Origin: MFD04580-c1 sp963702995
Lineage (GTDB): Bacteria; Planctomycetota; Phycisphaerae; Tepidisphaerales; Tepidisphaeraceae
Length of the DNA: 64,000 nt
Assembly (NCBI GenBank): GCA_963702995.1
Contig: OY969783.1
Coordinates: 3,534,001 to 3,598,000, forward strand
Reading direction: 5' to 3'
Position 1 is the stretch's first letter. Each line of letters starts with the position of its first letter. Made by a program: the position numbers and the translations under genes. The notes beneath the pieces were generated by a model. That model did no database searches and was not told where the DNA came from. It saw nothing but the letters and a program-made list of their open reading frames with translations. Below are positions 10,247-18,673 of this stretch, one piece after another.

Positions 10247-10900
10247 TCACTCGATCGGGCAACCGATCGCTCGCGTCTCGGCGACCACGACCGGCTTACC
10301 CGCCCGAACCGCGTCGAGCGCCAAGCGGAGGTCATGGCGCGTCGGTTCAGCGCGCATGCGGCCGTAATCGGCATACAGGTCGTTGATCCGGCCGCGATAC
10401 TGAATCGTCCCCCCCGGCAAAACCACGATCGCTTCCGGTGTCACGTTCGCTCCCAGGCGACTCGCCATTCTCCGGCTGCCGTCCATCAGGACGGTCGGTG
10501 TGAGCGCATATTCCTCGGCATGCTTGCGAGCGTCAGCGGGCTTGAGGTCGGCGTCAACGTGAACGAGATAAAATTCGAAGCAGTCGGCGGCCGCGTGACC
10601 CGGGCGCCGGCCGTAGTCGGACGCAATGCGGTTGATCTCAGGCGCAAAGCCGTTGGAGATGGGGCAGTCGGCGGAGACGAATAAAAAGACGACGCCGCGG
10701 ACGCCGGCCACCTGTGCGTCAGCGAGCGGCTTGACCTCGCGGCCGTCAAGATTCATCGCCTGAACGACCGCTGGGTCAACGGCCGCCGGGCGGGTCGTCG
10801 GCGGCGCAGTGGACGCGATCGCCGCCACGGCGGGCAGGAGCACTGCAATCAGCCCGGCAAACAACGCAAGACAGGATCGGATGACTGCGCGTCTGGACAT
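10247..10900 (-). CDS. Exported redoxin/thioredoxin-fold protein
   Basis: Protein of 217 residues with an N-terminal signal sequence (MSRRAVIRSCLALFAGLIAV...) and a thioredoxin-like fold of the AhpC/TSA-redoxin type. GVVFLFVSADCPISNGFAPE carries a single Cys where thioredoxins have CxxC; a C-terminal CPIE provides another cysteine. The cis-Pro region reads VTPEAIVVLPGG. It precedes the cytochrome c/monooxygenase-like gene on the same strand, suggesting a joint periplasmic redox function. Divergent from it, across three 17-bp tandem repeats, lies a winged-helix regulator, a plausible controller. Confidence 0.75.
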   Translation of the reverse strand: MSRRAVIRSCLALFAGLIAVLLPAVAAIASTAPPTTRPAAVDPAVVQAMNLDGREVKPLADAQVAGVRGVVFLFVSADCPISNGFAPEINRIASDYGRRPGHAAADCFEFYLVHVDADLKPADARKHAEEYALTPTVLMDGSRRMASRLGANVTPEAIVVLPGGTIQYRGRINDLYADYGRMRAEPTRHDLRLALDAVRAGKPVVVAETRAIGCPIE

Positions 10901-10948
10901 ATGAAGAAACCCTCCGCTCGGCCGCTGCGCCGGGGCAGCTTACGCCGG

Positions 10949-10999
10949 CGTCGTTTACTGAGTTACGTCGTTCACTGCGTTACGCCGTTCAGTGCGTCA
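10949..10999. repeat. Three 17-bp tandem repeats, possible operator array
   Basis: Units at 10949-10965, 10966-10982 and 10983-10999 follow the pattern CGTCGTTCACTGCGTTA with few mismatches; a fourth degenerate unit may follow to 11016. They sit about 50-100 bp upstream of the redoxin start and 110 bp before the divergent winged-helix regulator. Position suggests a multi-site regulator-binding region; binding is not shown. Confidence 0.7.
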
Positions 11000-11107
11000 C
11001 GTGCGTCCGACGTTTAGTGCCGGTCGGCCGCAGTTGCCGGCGATTGGTCGCTCCCCGCCTCGCATCGGTTCATGCTACCGCGCCCACCGGCCCGATATGG
11101 ACGCTAT

Positions 11108-11545
11108 ATGGCTTCCGACCAGGCTGTCGGTCAGATCGACGAACTCGACGCGGTGGTCATCAACCCCGGCCGGCTAAGGATCCTCACCGCATTGGCGGTC
11201 GAAGCGCGGCAGGAGTTCGTCCTTTTGCGACAACGCACCCGCCTGACGGACGGCAATCTCGCCAGCCACGCCAAGCGGTTGGAATCCGCCGGCTTGATCT
11301 CGGTTGGCAAAGAGTTCGCGGGCGGCAAACCGGTCACGCGCTTCACGCTTACCACCGCCGGCCGCGAGGCGCTGGAATCTCACGCCCGGCGACTCGTGAA
11401 CTGCCTGCGACCTGTGACCAGCGAGGCGATGCCGACGGCAAGCTCGCTGCAGCCCCTCGCCGAGTCGAAAACGTCAGTCCTCGCACCAGCCCCCGCTCCC
11501 GTTTTGATCGCCTCACGCCCCGCCGACGACGATTGGGTCGATTGA
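11108..11545 (+). CDS. Winged-helix transcriptional regulator
   Basis: Protein of 145 residues with one winged-helix DNA-binding domain at about residues 10-90: INPGRLRILTALAVE, then a recognition-helix region DGNLASHAKRLESAGLI and a wing ISVGKEFAGGKPVTRFTLTTAGREAL. This is the PF13601-type/MarR-like arrangement seen in small cytosolic regulators. The C-terminal about 50 residues are proline/alanine-rich and probably disordered. The ATG at 11108 was chosen because the domain begins shortly after it; an alternative ATG at 11072 adds 12 residues. Divergent from the redoxin-cytochrome c pair, which it may regulate. Confidence 0.75.
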   Translation: MASDQAVGQIDELDAVVINPGRLRILTALAVEARQEFVLLRQRTRLTDGNLASHAKRLESAGLISVGKEFAGGKPVTRFTLTTAGREALESHARRLVNCLRPVTSEAMPTASSLQPLAESKTSVLAPAPAPVLIASRPADDDWVD

Positions 11546-11549
11546 ATGA

Positions 11550-12266
11550 TCACACCGAAGGTGCCTCGCCGGCTCCGGCTCCGTCAAGCAGTTCCCGCGG
11601 GCAGCCAATATCCCCGATCGTGACCTTCCCGAGGTAAGCGGCCGCCGCCGGGTTCGCGAAGCCCGCCTTTTCCGCGACGAAGGTGACCGTCGCCGTGGCT
11701 TTCACACATGCGCCGAGCGCCTCGCCGGTGTCGCAGTCCATGCCACTGGGGATATCAACCGCGACGACCGGGATGCCACCGCTGGCGGCTCGGTTGCAGG
11801 CATCGATAAAGGGGATGGCCGCATCACGGGGGCGTTGGGAGAGGCCGGTCCCGAACAGCGCGTCAACGATGACGGCGTTCCGTTCGCCGCCGCCGCTCAA
11901 CGTCAGGTCAACCGCGCCCCATTCGACGACCGGCAGGCCCATTGCCTGCGTGATCCGCCATTGCGCCCGGGCGTCGCCGCGAAAGCCGGCCGCATCCGTG
12001 GCCAGTCGGATCGTGACGCGCCTCCCGCGATTGTGGAGGTGCCGGGCGACGGCCAATCCGTCCCCGCCGTTGTTGCCGCCGCCGCAGAGAATCAGCACGG
12101 GGCCGGCGGGGGCGATCTGATCAACCGCCTCAACCACTGCCCGGGCGGCGTTCTCCATCAGCACGACACCGGGGATGTGGTAACGCTCGATCGAGAGCCG
12201 GTCGATCTCGCGGGCCTGGGAACGGGTCAGCCTAAGCGGCGCAGAGGCCGGATCGTGGGATTCCAT
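11550..12266 (-). CDS. nnrE: NAD(P)H-hydrate epimerase (YjeF_N domain)
   Basis: Epimerises damaged R-NAD(P)HX to the S form for repair by the dehydratase. Protein of 238 residues, YjeF N-terminal domain only, without the fused NAD(P)HX dehydratase found in E. coli. Diagnostic stretches are YHIPGVVLMENAARAVVEAV, VLILCGGGNNGGDGLAVARHL, IVDALFGTGLS and VVAVDIPSGMDCDTGEALG. Start set at the ATG at 12266 (MESHDPASAP); a GTG further upstream would overlap the divergent surE start. The two genes face away from each other over about 66 bp. Confidence 0.9.
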   Translation of the reverse strand: MESHDPASAPLRLTRSQAREIDRLSIERYHIPGVVLMENAARAVVEAVDQIAPAGPVLILCGGGNNGGDGLAVARHLHNRGRRVTIRLATDAAGFRGDARAQWRITQAMGLPVVEWGAVDLTLSGGGERNAVIVDALFGTGLSQRPRDAAIPFIDACNRAASGGIPVVAVDIPSGMDCDTGEALGACVKATATVTFVAEKAGFANPAAAAYLGKVTIGDIGCPRELLDGAGAGEAPSV

Positions 12267-12332
12267 GGGGTTGCCGAGGGTGCCGATCGGTTGGTTCGCG
12301 TCGGCAACGTGCGCGATTATACTCCGGCGCAC

Positions 12333-13100
12333 ATGCTAATCCTGCTGACCAACGATGACGGAATCCGCGCCCCGGGCCTGGTCGCGATGTATCGCGAGCT
12401 TGTGAGCCTGGGCGAAGTCCACGTGGTGGCCCCTAAGACGGTGCAGAGCGCCACCGGGCACGGTATCACACTCTCAACCCCCCTGCTCACGCAACAAGTG
12501 ACGGTGGAATCAACCTTTACAGGCACCGCGGTAGACGGGCGGCCGGCCGATTGTGTTAAGCTGGCGGTCGCCAAGATCCTGCCGGGCCCGCCGGACCTGG
12601 TCGTCAGCGGGATGAACGCCGGGGCCAATGTCGGCATCAATGTGATCTACAGCGGGACGGTCGCCGCGGCGATCGAAGCCGCCTTTCTCGGGCTGCCCGC
12701 GATCGCCGTCTCGCTTTACCTTCGCAACCATATCCCGACAGACTTTCGGCGGTCGGCCGCCTTGGCGCGCGCGACGATCGACCAAATTCTGGAGGCGGGG
12801 CTTCGGAAAGGGCAGGTCGCCAGCATCAACATCCCGCCGCTGCTCCCCGGCGATCAACCGATGGGCATCAAAGTCGTCCGGCAATGCGTTCAGCCGTGGG
12901 CGGACGAATACGAGGAGCGCCGCGACCCCCGCGGCCGGCCCTACTACTGGAACAGCAGCGTCTTCACGCTCGGCCAGACCGAGGACGACACCGACGTCGC
13001 GGCCTTGCGCGACAACTACATCACCGTCACGCCGCTGCAATTCGACCTGACGCGATACACGCAACTAAGCGAATGGCGCGCTCGAACGTGGGAGCTGTAA
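12333..13100 (+). CDS. surE: 5'/3'-nucleotidase SurE
   Basis: Metal-dependent phosphatase acting on nucleoside 5'- and 3'-monophosphates, cytosolic. The 255-residue protein starts MLILLTNDDGIRAPG, where Asp8 and Asp9 are metal ligands, followed by APKTVQSATGHGIT (Ser39 region) and DLVVSGMNAGANVGINVIYSG (Asn95). The tail YWNSSVFTLGQTEDDTDVAALRDNYITVTPLQFDLT is the typical SurE C-terminus. Length and motifs are complete, with no frameshift. Divergent from nnrE. Confidence 0.95.
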   Translation: MLILLTNDDGIRAPGLVAMYRELVSLGEVHVVAPKTVQSATGHGITLSTPLLTQQVTVESTFTGTAVDGRPADCVKLAVAKILPGPPDLVVSGMNAGANVGINVIYSGTVAAAIEAAFLGLPAIAVSLYLRNHIPTDFRRSAALARATIDQILEAGLRKGQVASINIPPLLPGDQPMGIKVVRQCVQPWADEYEERRDPRGRPYYWNSSVFTLGQTEDDTDVAALRDNYITVTPLQFDLTRYTQLSEWRARTWEL

Positions 13101-13233
13101 AAACGTTGACGGTGTAAGACGCGATTGCCCGGGAAGTTCCCGCGAACGCCGCGAGTTCGTCAGGGCGGACGACACTTTCCGATCACTCGCCGCCCTTTGA
13201 TAACCGCCCCATAATGATGCACTAAGCCTCTGC

Positions 13234-13254
13234 AAAAAATCGGCCTGAGGCCGA
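13234..13254 (-). terminator. Rho-independent terminator for the minus-strand pilin gene
   Basis: Minus-strand reading gives a perfect 6-bp stem TCGGCC-TCA-GGCCGA followed immediately by six T (plus-strand A run 13234-13239, stem 13240-13254). It lies 50 bp downstream of the stop of the interrupted pseudopilin gene. Confidence 0.7.
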
Positions 13255-13686
13255 AATTGAAAGGCTTCGTCTGCAACGGTGTACGGCGGGCGGGCGACTG
13301 CGGCTAATAACCCTTCTGCGGATAGAACCGTAGGTCGCTGTGAGCGTACGATCGCGTCACGTATTCCGCATGGCCGTCCACGAAAGAGACGTTCCCACGC
13401 ATGTCGGGGTTGGGACACTGGACCTTTCGATCAACCGCGGTGTCCGGCTGCGATGGTTTGCGGTCATGCCGGATGCAGAGCAGGTCGAGGCTTCCGGTCC
13501 CGGAGATATAGGCGCCCGTCGTATCGTAGAGCGGGGGCTGGAAATGGCCGTCGTTGATGGTTAGAGGGTCTTCCTCGACCAGCAAAATCTTTTCCGACGC
13601 GTTGCGGACTCCCGCGATCGTCGGGCATGCCGTGAGCAGTGAAACCTTGGAATTAAAACCCACGTTATTCGTGCCGGAAAAGTATT

Positions 13687-13694
13687 GATTCATC
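13687..13694. repeat. Left 8-bp target-site duplication
   Basis: GATTCATC directly abuts the left inverted repeat and is repeated exactly at 15260-15267. Confidence 0.95.
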
Positions 13695-15259
13695 GTAACA
13701 CTTCAGCCGTCTGCCGGCCTTGACGCCGGTTGGGTCTTTAATATTCGCAATGTTCGGGTGGTGTACGGGTTGCGCGATCCGTTTCCGCCGGGTACATAAT
13801 GCGGGATACCGCCCGACACGCAACAACTTCCCGACCTGAACACGATCCTCGAGGCCGCCAAGCGCGGCGACCTTACCGAGGCCCTGGCCAAGGTGCTGCC
13901 CCTTCTGGGCGCCGAGGCCGTTGTCTTCTTCGCCTTGGCCATGGCGCAGCATGTCGCCGGTCTTTCCCCGGCCACGCCGCCCGCCCCTTCGCCGTCAACG
14001 CCGTCAGCCATGGTGCCCGTCTACCAGAAGCCCCCGACTCGACGTCGCGCCAAGACGCCCGGCGCCAAGCAGGGTCATCCCGGCAGCCGACGCCCCGTCC
14101 CGCCCAAGATCGACGCCCACATCGACTGCCGCCTGCCTTGCTGCCCCGACTGCGGCGGTAAACTCGCCCGACGCGGCCGCTCCCGCAGCCGCATCATTGA
14201 GGACATCCCACAAGCCATCACGCCGGTGGTGACCCAGTACACCCTCCACCGCGACTATTGCCCGGCCTGCGACAAGGACGTTGAGCCCGTCGTCCCCGAC
14301 GCACTGCCCAATGCGACGCTGGGGCATCGGGTCGTGGCCCTTAGCGCTTACCTGCACTACGGCCTGGGCGTCACGCTGGCCAACCTCCAGGACGTGCTAA
14401 GCACCTGCCTGGCCACGCTCGTCTCGGCCGGCGGGCTCGTGGACGCCTGGCGTCGCCTGGGCAAGGCCCTGCTCCCCTGGTACCTGCAGATTGCCCAGGA
14501 GGCCAAGGCATCGGCCGTGCTCCAGGCCGATGAGACCGGCTGGCGGGTGAGCGGGCAGACCCACTGGCTCTGGTGCTTCTGCAACGGCCACTGTTGTTAC
14601 TACATGATCGACCGCGGCCGCGGGTCGCCGGCGTTGAAGAAGTTCTTCACCGAAGCTTTCCAAGGCACGCTGGTGCATGACTTTTGGGCGCCGTACGAGG
14701 CCGTCTGCGCCGAGGAGCACCAATACTGCCTGCCGCACCTGCTGCGCGAGCTGGTGAAGGTGGACGAGCACAACCGCTCAACCGAATGGAAGGCGTTCAG
14801 CAAGCAGCTCAAGCGGCTGGCCCGCGATGGCATCCGCCTGCGCAAGCGGCCGGGCTTCACCCCCGAGCTGTACCGTTCTCGAATCCGCCTGATCCACCAG
14901 CGTCTGTGCGCGCTGGCCGACACGCCCTACAACGACCCCGATGCACGGCGGTTGGCCAAGCGCATCAGCCGCCACCGGGACCACCTGTTCACGTTCCTGG
15001 ACAAGCCGGAGGTCCCGCACGACAACAACCACGCGGAGCGGCAGATCCGCCCAGCCGTGATCATCCGCAAGAACAGCTTGTGCAACCGCTCGGAGCAGGG
15101 GGCACTCACGCAGTCGGTGCTGATGAGCATCTACCGAACGCTGAAGCTGCGAGGGCGTGACCCGGTGCCGACGGTGGTCGCGGCGTTGCGAGAGTGGGTC
15201 ACGACGGGGAAACTGCCGCCGCTACCACCGGCTGTCACGGCAGACGGCTGAAGTGTTAC
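13695..15259 (+). mobile_element. IS66-family insertion sequence (single-transposase type)
   Basis: 1565-bp element. Left end 13695-13716 and right end 15238-15259 are perfect 22-bp inverted repeats beginning GTAACACTTCAGCC. Both sides are flanked by the 8-bp duplication GATTCATC (13687-13694 and 15260-15267), the duplication size typical of IS66. It carries one transposase gene and no tnpA/tnpB accessory ORFs, like the ISBst12-type subgroup. Intact ends and identical duplication indicate a recent insertion. Confidence 0.95.
13893..15251 (+). CDS. IS66-family transposase
   Basis: DDE transposase of at least 452 residues. A zinc-binding region (CCPDCGG at 83-89 and CPAC at 123-126) precedes the catalytic core, where Asp213 (LQADETGW), Asp263 (LVHDFWAPY) and Glu382 (DNNHAERQIRP) are the expected triad, followed by the IS66 C-terminal helix (RSEQGALTQSVLMSIYRTL). 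The first in-frame standard start is GTG 13893, but the frame is open and protein-like further upstream (LPDLNTILEAAKRGDLTEAL), so translation probably starts nearer 13800 or the N-terminus is affected by an indel. The stop lies inside the right inverted repeat. Confidence 0.92.
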   Translation: MLPLLGAEAVVFFALAMAQHVAGLSPATPPAPSPSTPSAMVPVYQKPPTRRRAKTPGAKQGHPGSRRPVPPKIDAHIDCRLPCCPDCGGKLARRGRSRSRIIEDIPQAITPVVTQYTLHRDYCPACDKDVEPVVPDALPNATLGHRVVALSAYLHYGLGVTLANLQDVLSTCLATLVSAGGLVDAWRRLGKALLPWYLQIAQEAKASAVLQADETGWRVSGQTHWLWCFCNGHCCYYMIDRGRGSPALKKFFTEAFQGTLVHDFWAPYEAVCAEEHQYCLPHLLRELVKVDEHNRSTEWKAFSKQLKRLARDGIRLRKRPGFTPELYRSRIRLIHQRLCALADTPYNDPDARRLAKRISRHRDHLFTFLDKPEVPHDNNHAERQIRPAVIIRKNSLCNRSEQGALTQSVLMSIYRTLKLRGRDPVPTVVAALREWVTTGKLPPLPPAVTADG

Positions 15260-15267
15260 GATTCATC
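15260..15267. repeat. Right 8-bp target-site duplication
   Basis: GATTCATC directly follows the right inverted repeat and matches 13687-13694 exactly. Confidence 0.95.
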
Positions 15268-15932
15268 GAGTAGCTGTACTTGTACTGACCCCCCGTCACG
15301 GTCTGCGAACGGTACTCGAAGTTGTCATTTGGGCACCGCATGACGGCCTCAATGGAATTGCCGGTGTACTTCGCGATCGACGACTGTTTCACATCGACAA
15401 GGGGCCTGCCCGGGTAGTTTCTGACGGGGGTACCGGTCGTCGCGCCCCCAGGCACGGTCGATGTTTGCCACCAGATCCAGTCTTCGTCCCACTCCGTGCT
15501 ATCGATCGCGTCAAACGGAAACCAACCTTTGTTGTCGCTCGTATACATCGTGAAGGCCATGCCGAGTTGGCGCAGGTTGCTCAAGCATTTCACTTGGTTT
15601 GCCTGTTCACGCGCGCGGCTAAGAGTTGGCAGAAGGATCGACACCAACAGCGCAATGATCCCTATGACGACCAGCAACTCAACAAGCGTAAATCCATCAC
15701 GCCGAATGAAAGGGGTGAGTTTCACCGCCCTGGCCGGACGTTTCGACGATTGGGCTTCAGCTCGCGCCATCTGTTACGCTCCTTCCGACTCTTGGGAACC
15801 CGGAGTTTCCGGGCACGTGGAATCGGATCAACGGCAACTGACTAATGTATAAGCAGGATCGTATACGGTTTGCGCGGCACGTCAACGATTATCCGGGCGA
15901 CGCCTGCACAGAAGTTGGCTTAGGATCAGGGT

Positions 15933-16669
15933 ATGCCTATGTCCTTTAAGTCCACGCCCGAGCAGATTCGATCGAGGTTCGACGCGGAGGTCGAGCGGTT
16001 CAGCAACCTGGAGACGGGGCAATCCGCAACGATGGATGCGCCCCTCGTCCTTGACCTTGTCACCGAGGTGGCGGCCGCGACCACGCCGGGCGCTAGCGCG
16101 CTGCTGGACGTCGGATGCGGCGCGGGTAATTACACACTGAAGCTGCTCGGTCGCCTGCCCACGCTCAACGTGACGCTGGTCGATCTAAGCCGCGCGATGC
16201 TCGACCGGGCCGTGCGGCGCGTCTCCGCGCTGACATCTGAAAGCGTGACCGCGGTTCAAGGCGATATCCGCTCGATCCCTCTCCCGGAAGGCGGGTTCGA
16301 CATCATCCTTGCCGCGGCCGTCCTCCATCACCTCCGAACGGACGCTGAATGGGAGGCGGTCTTCGCTCGGTTCTTCCGGTGCCTGCGCCCGGCGGCTCTA
16401 TATGGGTCGCGGACCTCATCGCGCACGACGCCCCGGCCGCCCAAAGCGTGATGTGGCGACGATACGGACAATACCTGGCAGCGCTGAAGGGCGGCGGAGA
16501 GGAAGGCGAGCGGTATCGTGAGACGGTTTTCGCGTACATCGAGCAGGAGGACACGCCGCGGCCGCTCTTCTACCAGCTTGATCTGCTCCGGCGGGCCGGC
16601 TTCGCTCGGATTGAAGTCCTTCACAAGAACAGTTGCTTCGCGGCCTACGGCGCCATAAAGCCCTCCTGA
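15933..16669 (+). CDS. Class I SAM-dependent methyltransferase, frameshifted
   Basis: Cytosolic methyltransferase of unknown substrate. The first frame begins MPMSFKSTPEQIRSRFDAEVERFSNLETGQ and contains motif I (LLDVGCGAGNYTLKLL), motif II (VTLVDLSRAMLDRA) and FDIILAAAVLHHL, up to RFFRCLRP. The second frame continues GGSIWVADLIAHD ... YGQYLAAL ... LDLLRRAGFARIEVLHKNSCFAAYGAIK. Adding one G to the CCCGG at 16388-16392 would rejoin them as CLRPGGSIWVAD, the expected motif, so this is probably a single-base sequence deletion. Restored length is about 245 residues. Divergent from the interrupted pseudopilin. Confidence 0.8.
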
Positions 16670-16951
16670 GATGGCGGTGCGTGATGACGCGCTGTTCTGA
16701 TTCCCCTCTCCCTACCGCCCGCGTGCGACAACGCGGCCGCGCGTGCCGGGAAGGAGCGACGGTTGTAAAGTCGCGCCGGCTGCGCTCTCCCGCACTACGC
16801 ACAGGCTTCAACGCCTCTGCTGGCGTCGGTTGTGGAAGGGATCGGCTCAACTGAGGTGAAATGTAGGTCGTCTCGAAAGTACGCCGGTGTGCCCGGCGTT
16901 AAAGGCCGAACGTCGGTGGGCCGCGTCACCTCAATGCGGAATTGGAGGCCG

Positions 16952-17200
16952 TCAGTCCGCTGACTTCGCCTTTTCCGTTGCCAGTCGCTTCAGAAGCACC
17001 TGGGCCAGTTCGCCAAGGGTGGCTTCAGAGAGCAAGCCCAGGATGGAGGCTTGTACGACTTCATCCTGGGTGACGAACCACTTCACCATCCGTGAAAGCA
17101 CGGCTATCTGGGTCATTCCTCGGCGTTCGCAGAGCTTATCCAGCGCTTGCTTGGCCGAAATTTCGAGTTGGAGACGAATCACCGCGCGCTTGGCACTCAT
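16952..17200 (-). CDS. Small ribbon-helix-helix-like protein
   Basis: 82-residue protein with a strong SD (GGGAGGTCTTGAT) before the ATG at 17200. The start, MSAKRAVIRLQLEISAKQALDKLCERRGMTQIAVLSRMVKWF, has the beta-strand/two-helix pattern of ribbon-helix-helix DNA-binding proteins; the rest (SILGLLSEATLGELAQVLLKRLATEKAKS) is helical. It may be a transcriptional repressor or an orphan antitoxin; no toxin gene is adjacent. The family assignment is from pattern only. Confidence 0.6.
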   Translation of the reverse strand: MSAKRAVIRLQLEISAKQALDKLCERRGMTQIAVLSRMVKWFVTQDEVVQASILGLLSEATLGELAQVLLKRLATEKAKSAD

Positions 17201-17829
17201 ATCAAGACCTCCCGGGGCGAACGTTGGGCACCCCGCCTGAATCCGTCTCCCAACGTTTGCGAAAAGTGTCGTTCGATGCGTCGATAGTCGCCCTCTGGGA
17301 CGACTTTGCATCGCCCCCAGCCATGCAACCGGCCGCTCCCGCGGCCGGGCCATTTACCCTCGGCGACTTACAAGCTGACGGACGTGAAGACGTTTGAACC
17401 CGCGCCGTGCGCCCCCACCGCGAGGGAGCCCGTACCTGAAGAACAGGTTCGGGCGCTCGTAAGGGATCGCATTCTCGCCTCGGCACCCACCGACGCGGTT
17501 AAGTCATGAACCAGCCCACAGCTCAAAAAAGTAGATGGCGTCCGACGTTTCACGGGTCATGCCCGAGGCGGATCATAGCCCGCGCAAGCGGCGCAGGCAC
17601 GAATCGGCCCGGAAAGCAACCCCTGGCAAAATCGCCGCCCGCCAAGCGGCAACCTCGAGTGGCGACCGGCATGTGGCGATCGGCACGCGATAAGGGCCGC
17701 CATGCCGTCCCCCGGCGACCCGGACTTCGCTCCGCAAGTTACCCCGGGCGTTTCCTCGGTCGCCCGCATAAGATGCGAGCTTGCCCGTCGCGGAGTCGGT
17801 GACCTCTGAAAAACATACTGGGAGAACGC
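17201..17829. other. Mostly non-coding region
   Basis: About 630 bp between the RHH-like gene and the exported methyltransferase. One small plus-strand frame (17384-17509) is a weak candidate gene; otherwise nothing recognisable. Confidence 0.4.
17384..17509 (+). CDS. Possible 41-residue protein
   Basis: GTG-initiated frame reading VKTFEPAPCAPTAREPVPEE then QVRALVRDRILASAP. The composition is protein-like and the second half could be helical, but there is no convincing SD and no family match. Listed only as a candidate. Confidence 0.25.
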   Translation: MKTFEPAPCAPTAREPVPEEQVRALVRDRILASAPTDAVKS

Positions 17830-18631
17830 ATGACGATGCAAGCTTTGACCCACCCACGGCGGTCAATTTGCGGGCGGTTTGGGCGGTCGGGCCGATCGAT
17901 CGCTTGCGGCCGCGGAGTGCTTGCCCTGATCCTGGTCGTCGGCCGCTTCGCCTCGGGCGAGGCGCCCTGCCCCCGCAACGCGCCCCGCGGATGTCTACCA
18001 GACCGCCCCGGCGAGCCCCGACGGGATTGGGAAGATCTACATGGGTCGCGAAATTGCCCAGGTGATGGGGCACCTCGGCGCGGAATGGCTTGAGCGGCCA
18101 ACGCGCGAACTGGAAGAGCAGCCGCGGAAGGCGATCGACATGATGGAGCTTCGCCCCACCGACGTCGTCGCCGACATCGGCGCCGGCAGCGGCTACTTCA
18201 GCTTCCGCCTCGCCGCCCGCGTCCCGCGAGGGAAAGTCCTTGCTACAGACATCCAGCCGGAAATGCTCGACCTGATCAAGAAAGGGGCACAGGAAAAGAA
18301 CCTGACAAACGTCGAGCCGCTGCTCGGGAAGATCGACGACCCGGGCCTTCCCGAAAACGCCGTGGACGTCGTGCTGATGGTCGATGCCTATCACGAATTC
18401 GATTACCCGCGGGAGATGATGCTGGGGATTGTCCGGGCGCTCAAGCCGGGCGGGCGCGTTGTGGACGTCGAGTACCGGGCCGAAGACCCCAAGGTGAACA
18501 TCAAGCCCCATCACAAGATGTCAGAAGCCCAGGCCCGCAAGGAGATGGAGTCGGTGGGGCTGAAGTGGGTCAAGACGCTGGAGGACCTTCCCCGCCAGCA
18601 CATGATGATCTTCCAAAAGCCGGCGAAGTAA
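17830..18631 (+). CDS. Exported class I SAM methyltransferase, frameshifted
   Basis: A hydrophobic leader starts at ATG 17830 behind GGGAGAACGC (CGRGVLALILVVGRFASGEA), while the mature domain lies in another frame beginning ADVYQTAPASPDGIGKIYMG. It continues GREIAQVMGHLGAEWLERP, motif I DVVADIGAGSGYFSFRLA, ATDIQPEMLDLI, and DAYHEFDYPREMMLGIVRALKPGG. The frames would join by adding one base in a C-rich stretch at about 17961-17991. Exported methyltransferases with this MGREIAxVMGH segment occur in planctomycetes; the substrate is unknown. Restored length is about 267 residues. Confidence 0.75.
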
Positions 18632-18673
18632 TGGGGTTCGGGTTAGGTTGTTGAAATCCTCGAAACGAACCGC

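Larger units (their letters stand above)
13304..15770 (-). pseudogene. Type II secretion pseudopilin with H-X9-DG-like tail, interrupted by IS66-type element
   Basis: The 5' part (15770-15260) encodes the prepilin leader RRDGFTLVELLVVIGIIALLVS, cleaved after Gly, and YKYSYSMN. The 3' part (13686-13304) resumes with QYFSGTNNVGFNS and ends DMRGNVSFVDGHAEYVTRSYAHSD, the conserved tail of planctomycete pseudopilin-like proteins. Removing the element and one 8-bp duplication joins the two parts in frame: 511 plus 383 bp give exactly 298 codons (297 residues). A good SD (GGAAGGAG) precedes the ATG at 15770. As it stands the 5' part would make about 182 residues ending in element-derived sequence. 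Many planctomycetes encode dozens of such paralogues, so loss may be tolerated. Confidence 0.9.

Noticed and set aside
10949..10999. CRISPR array
   Set aside because: The 17-bp units are directly adjacent without spacers and no cas genes are present.
13799..14161. Separate accessory ORF (tnpA/tnpB-like) in the IS element
   Set aside because: It overlaps the transposase in another frame and has no helix-turn-helix or TnpB-like motif.
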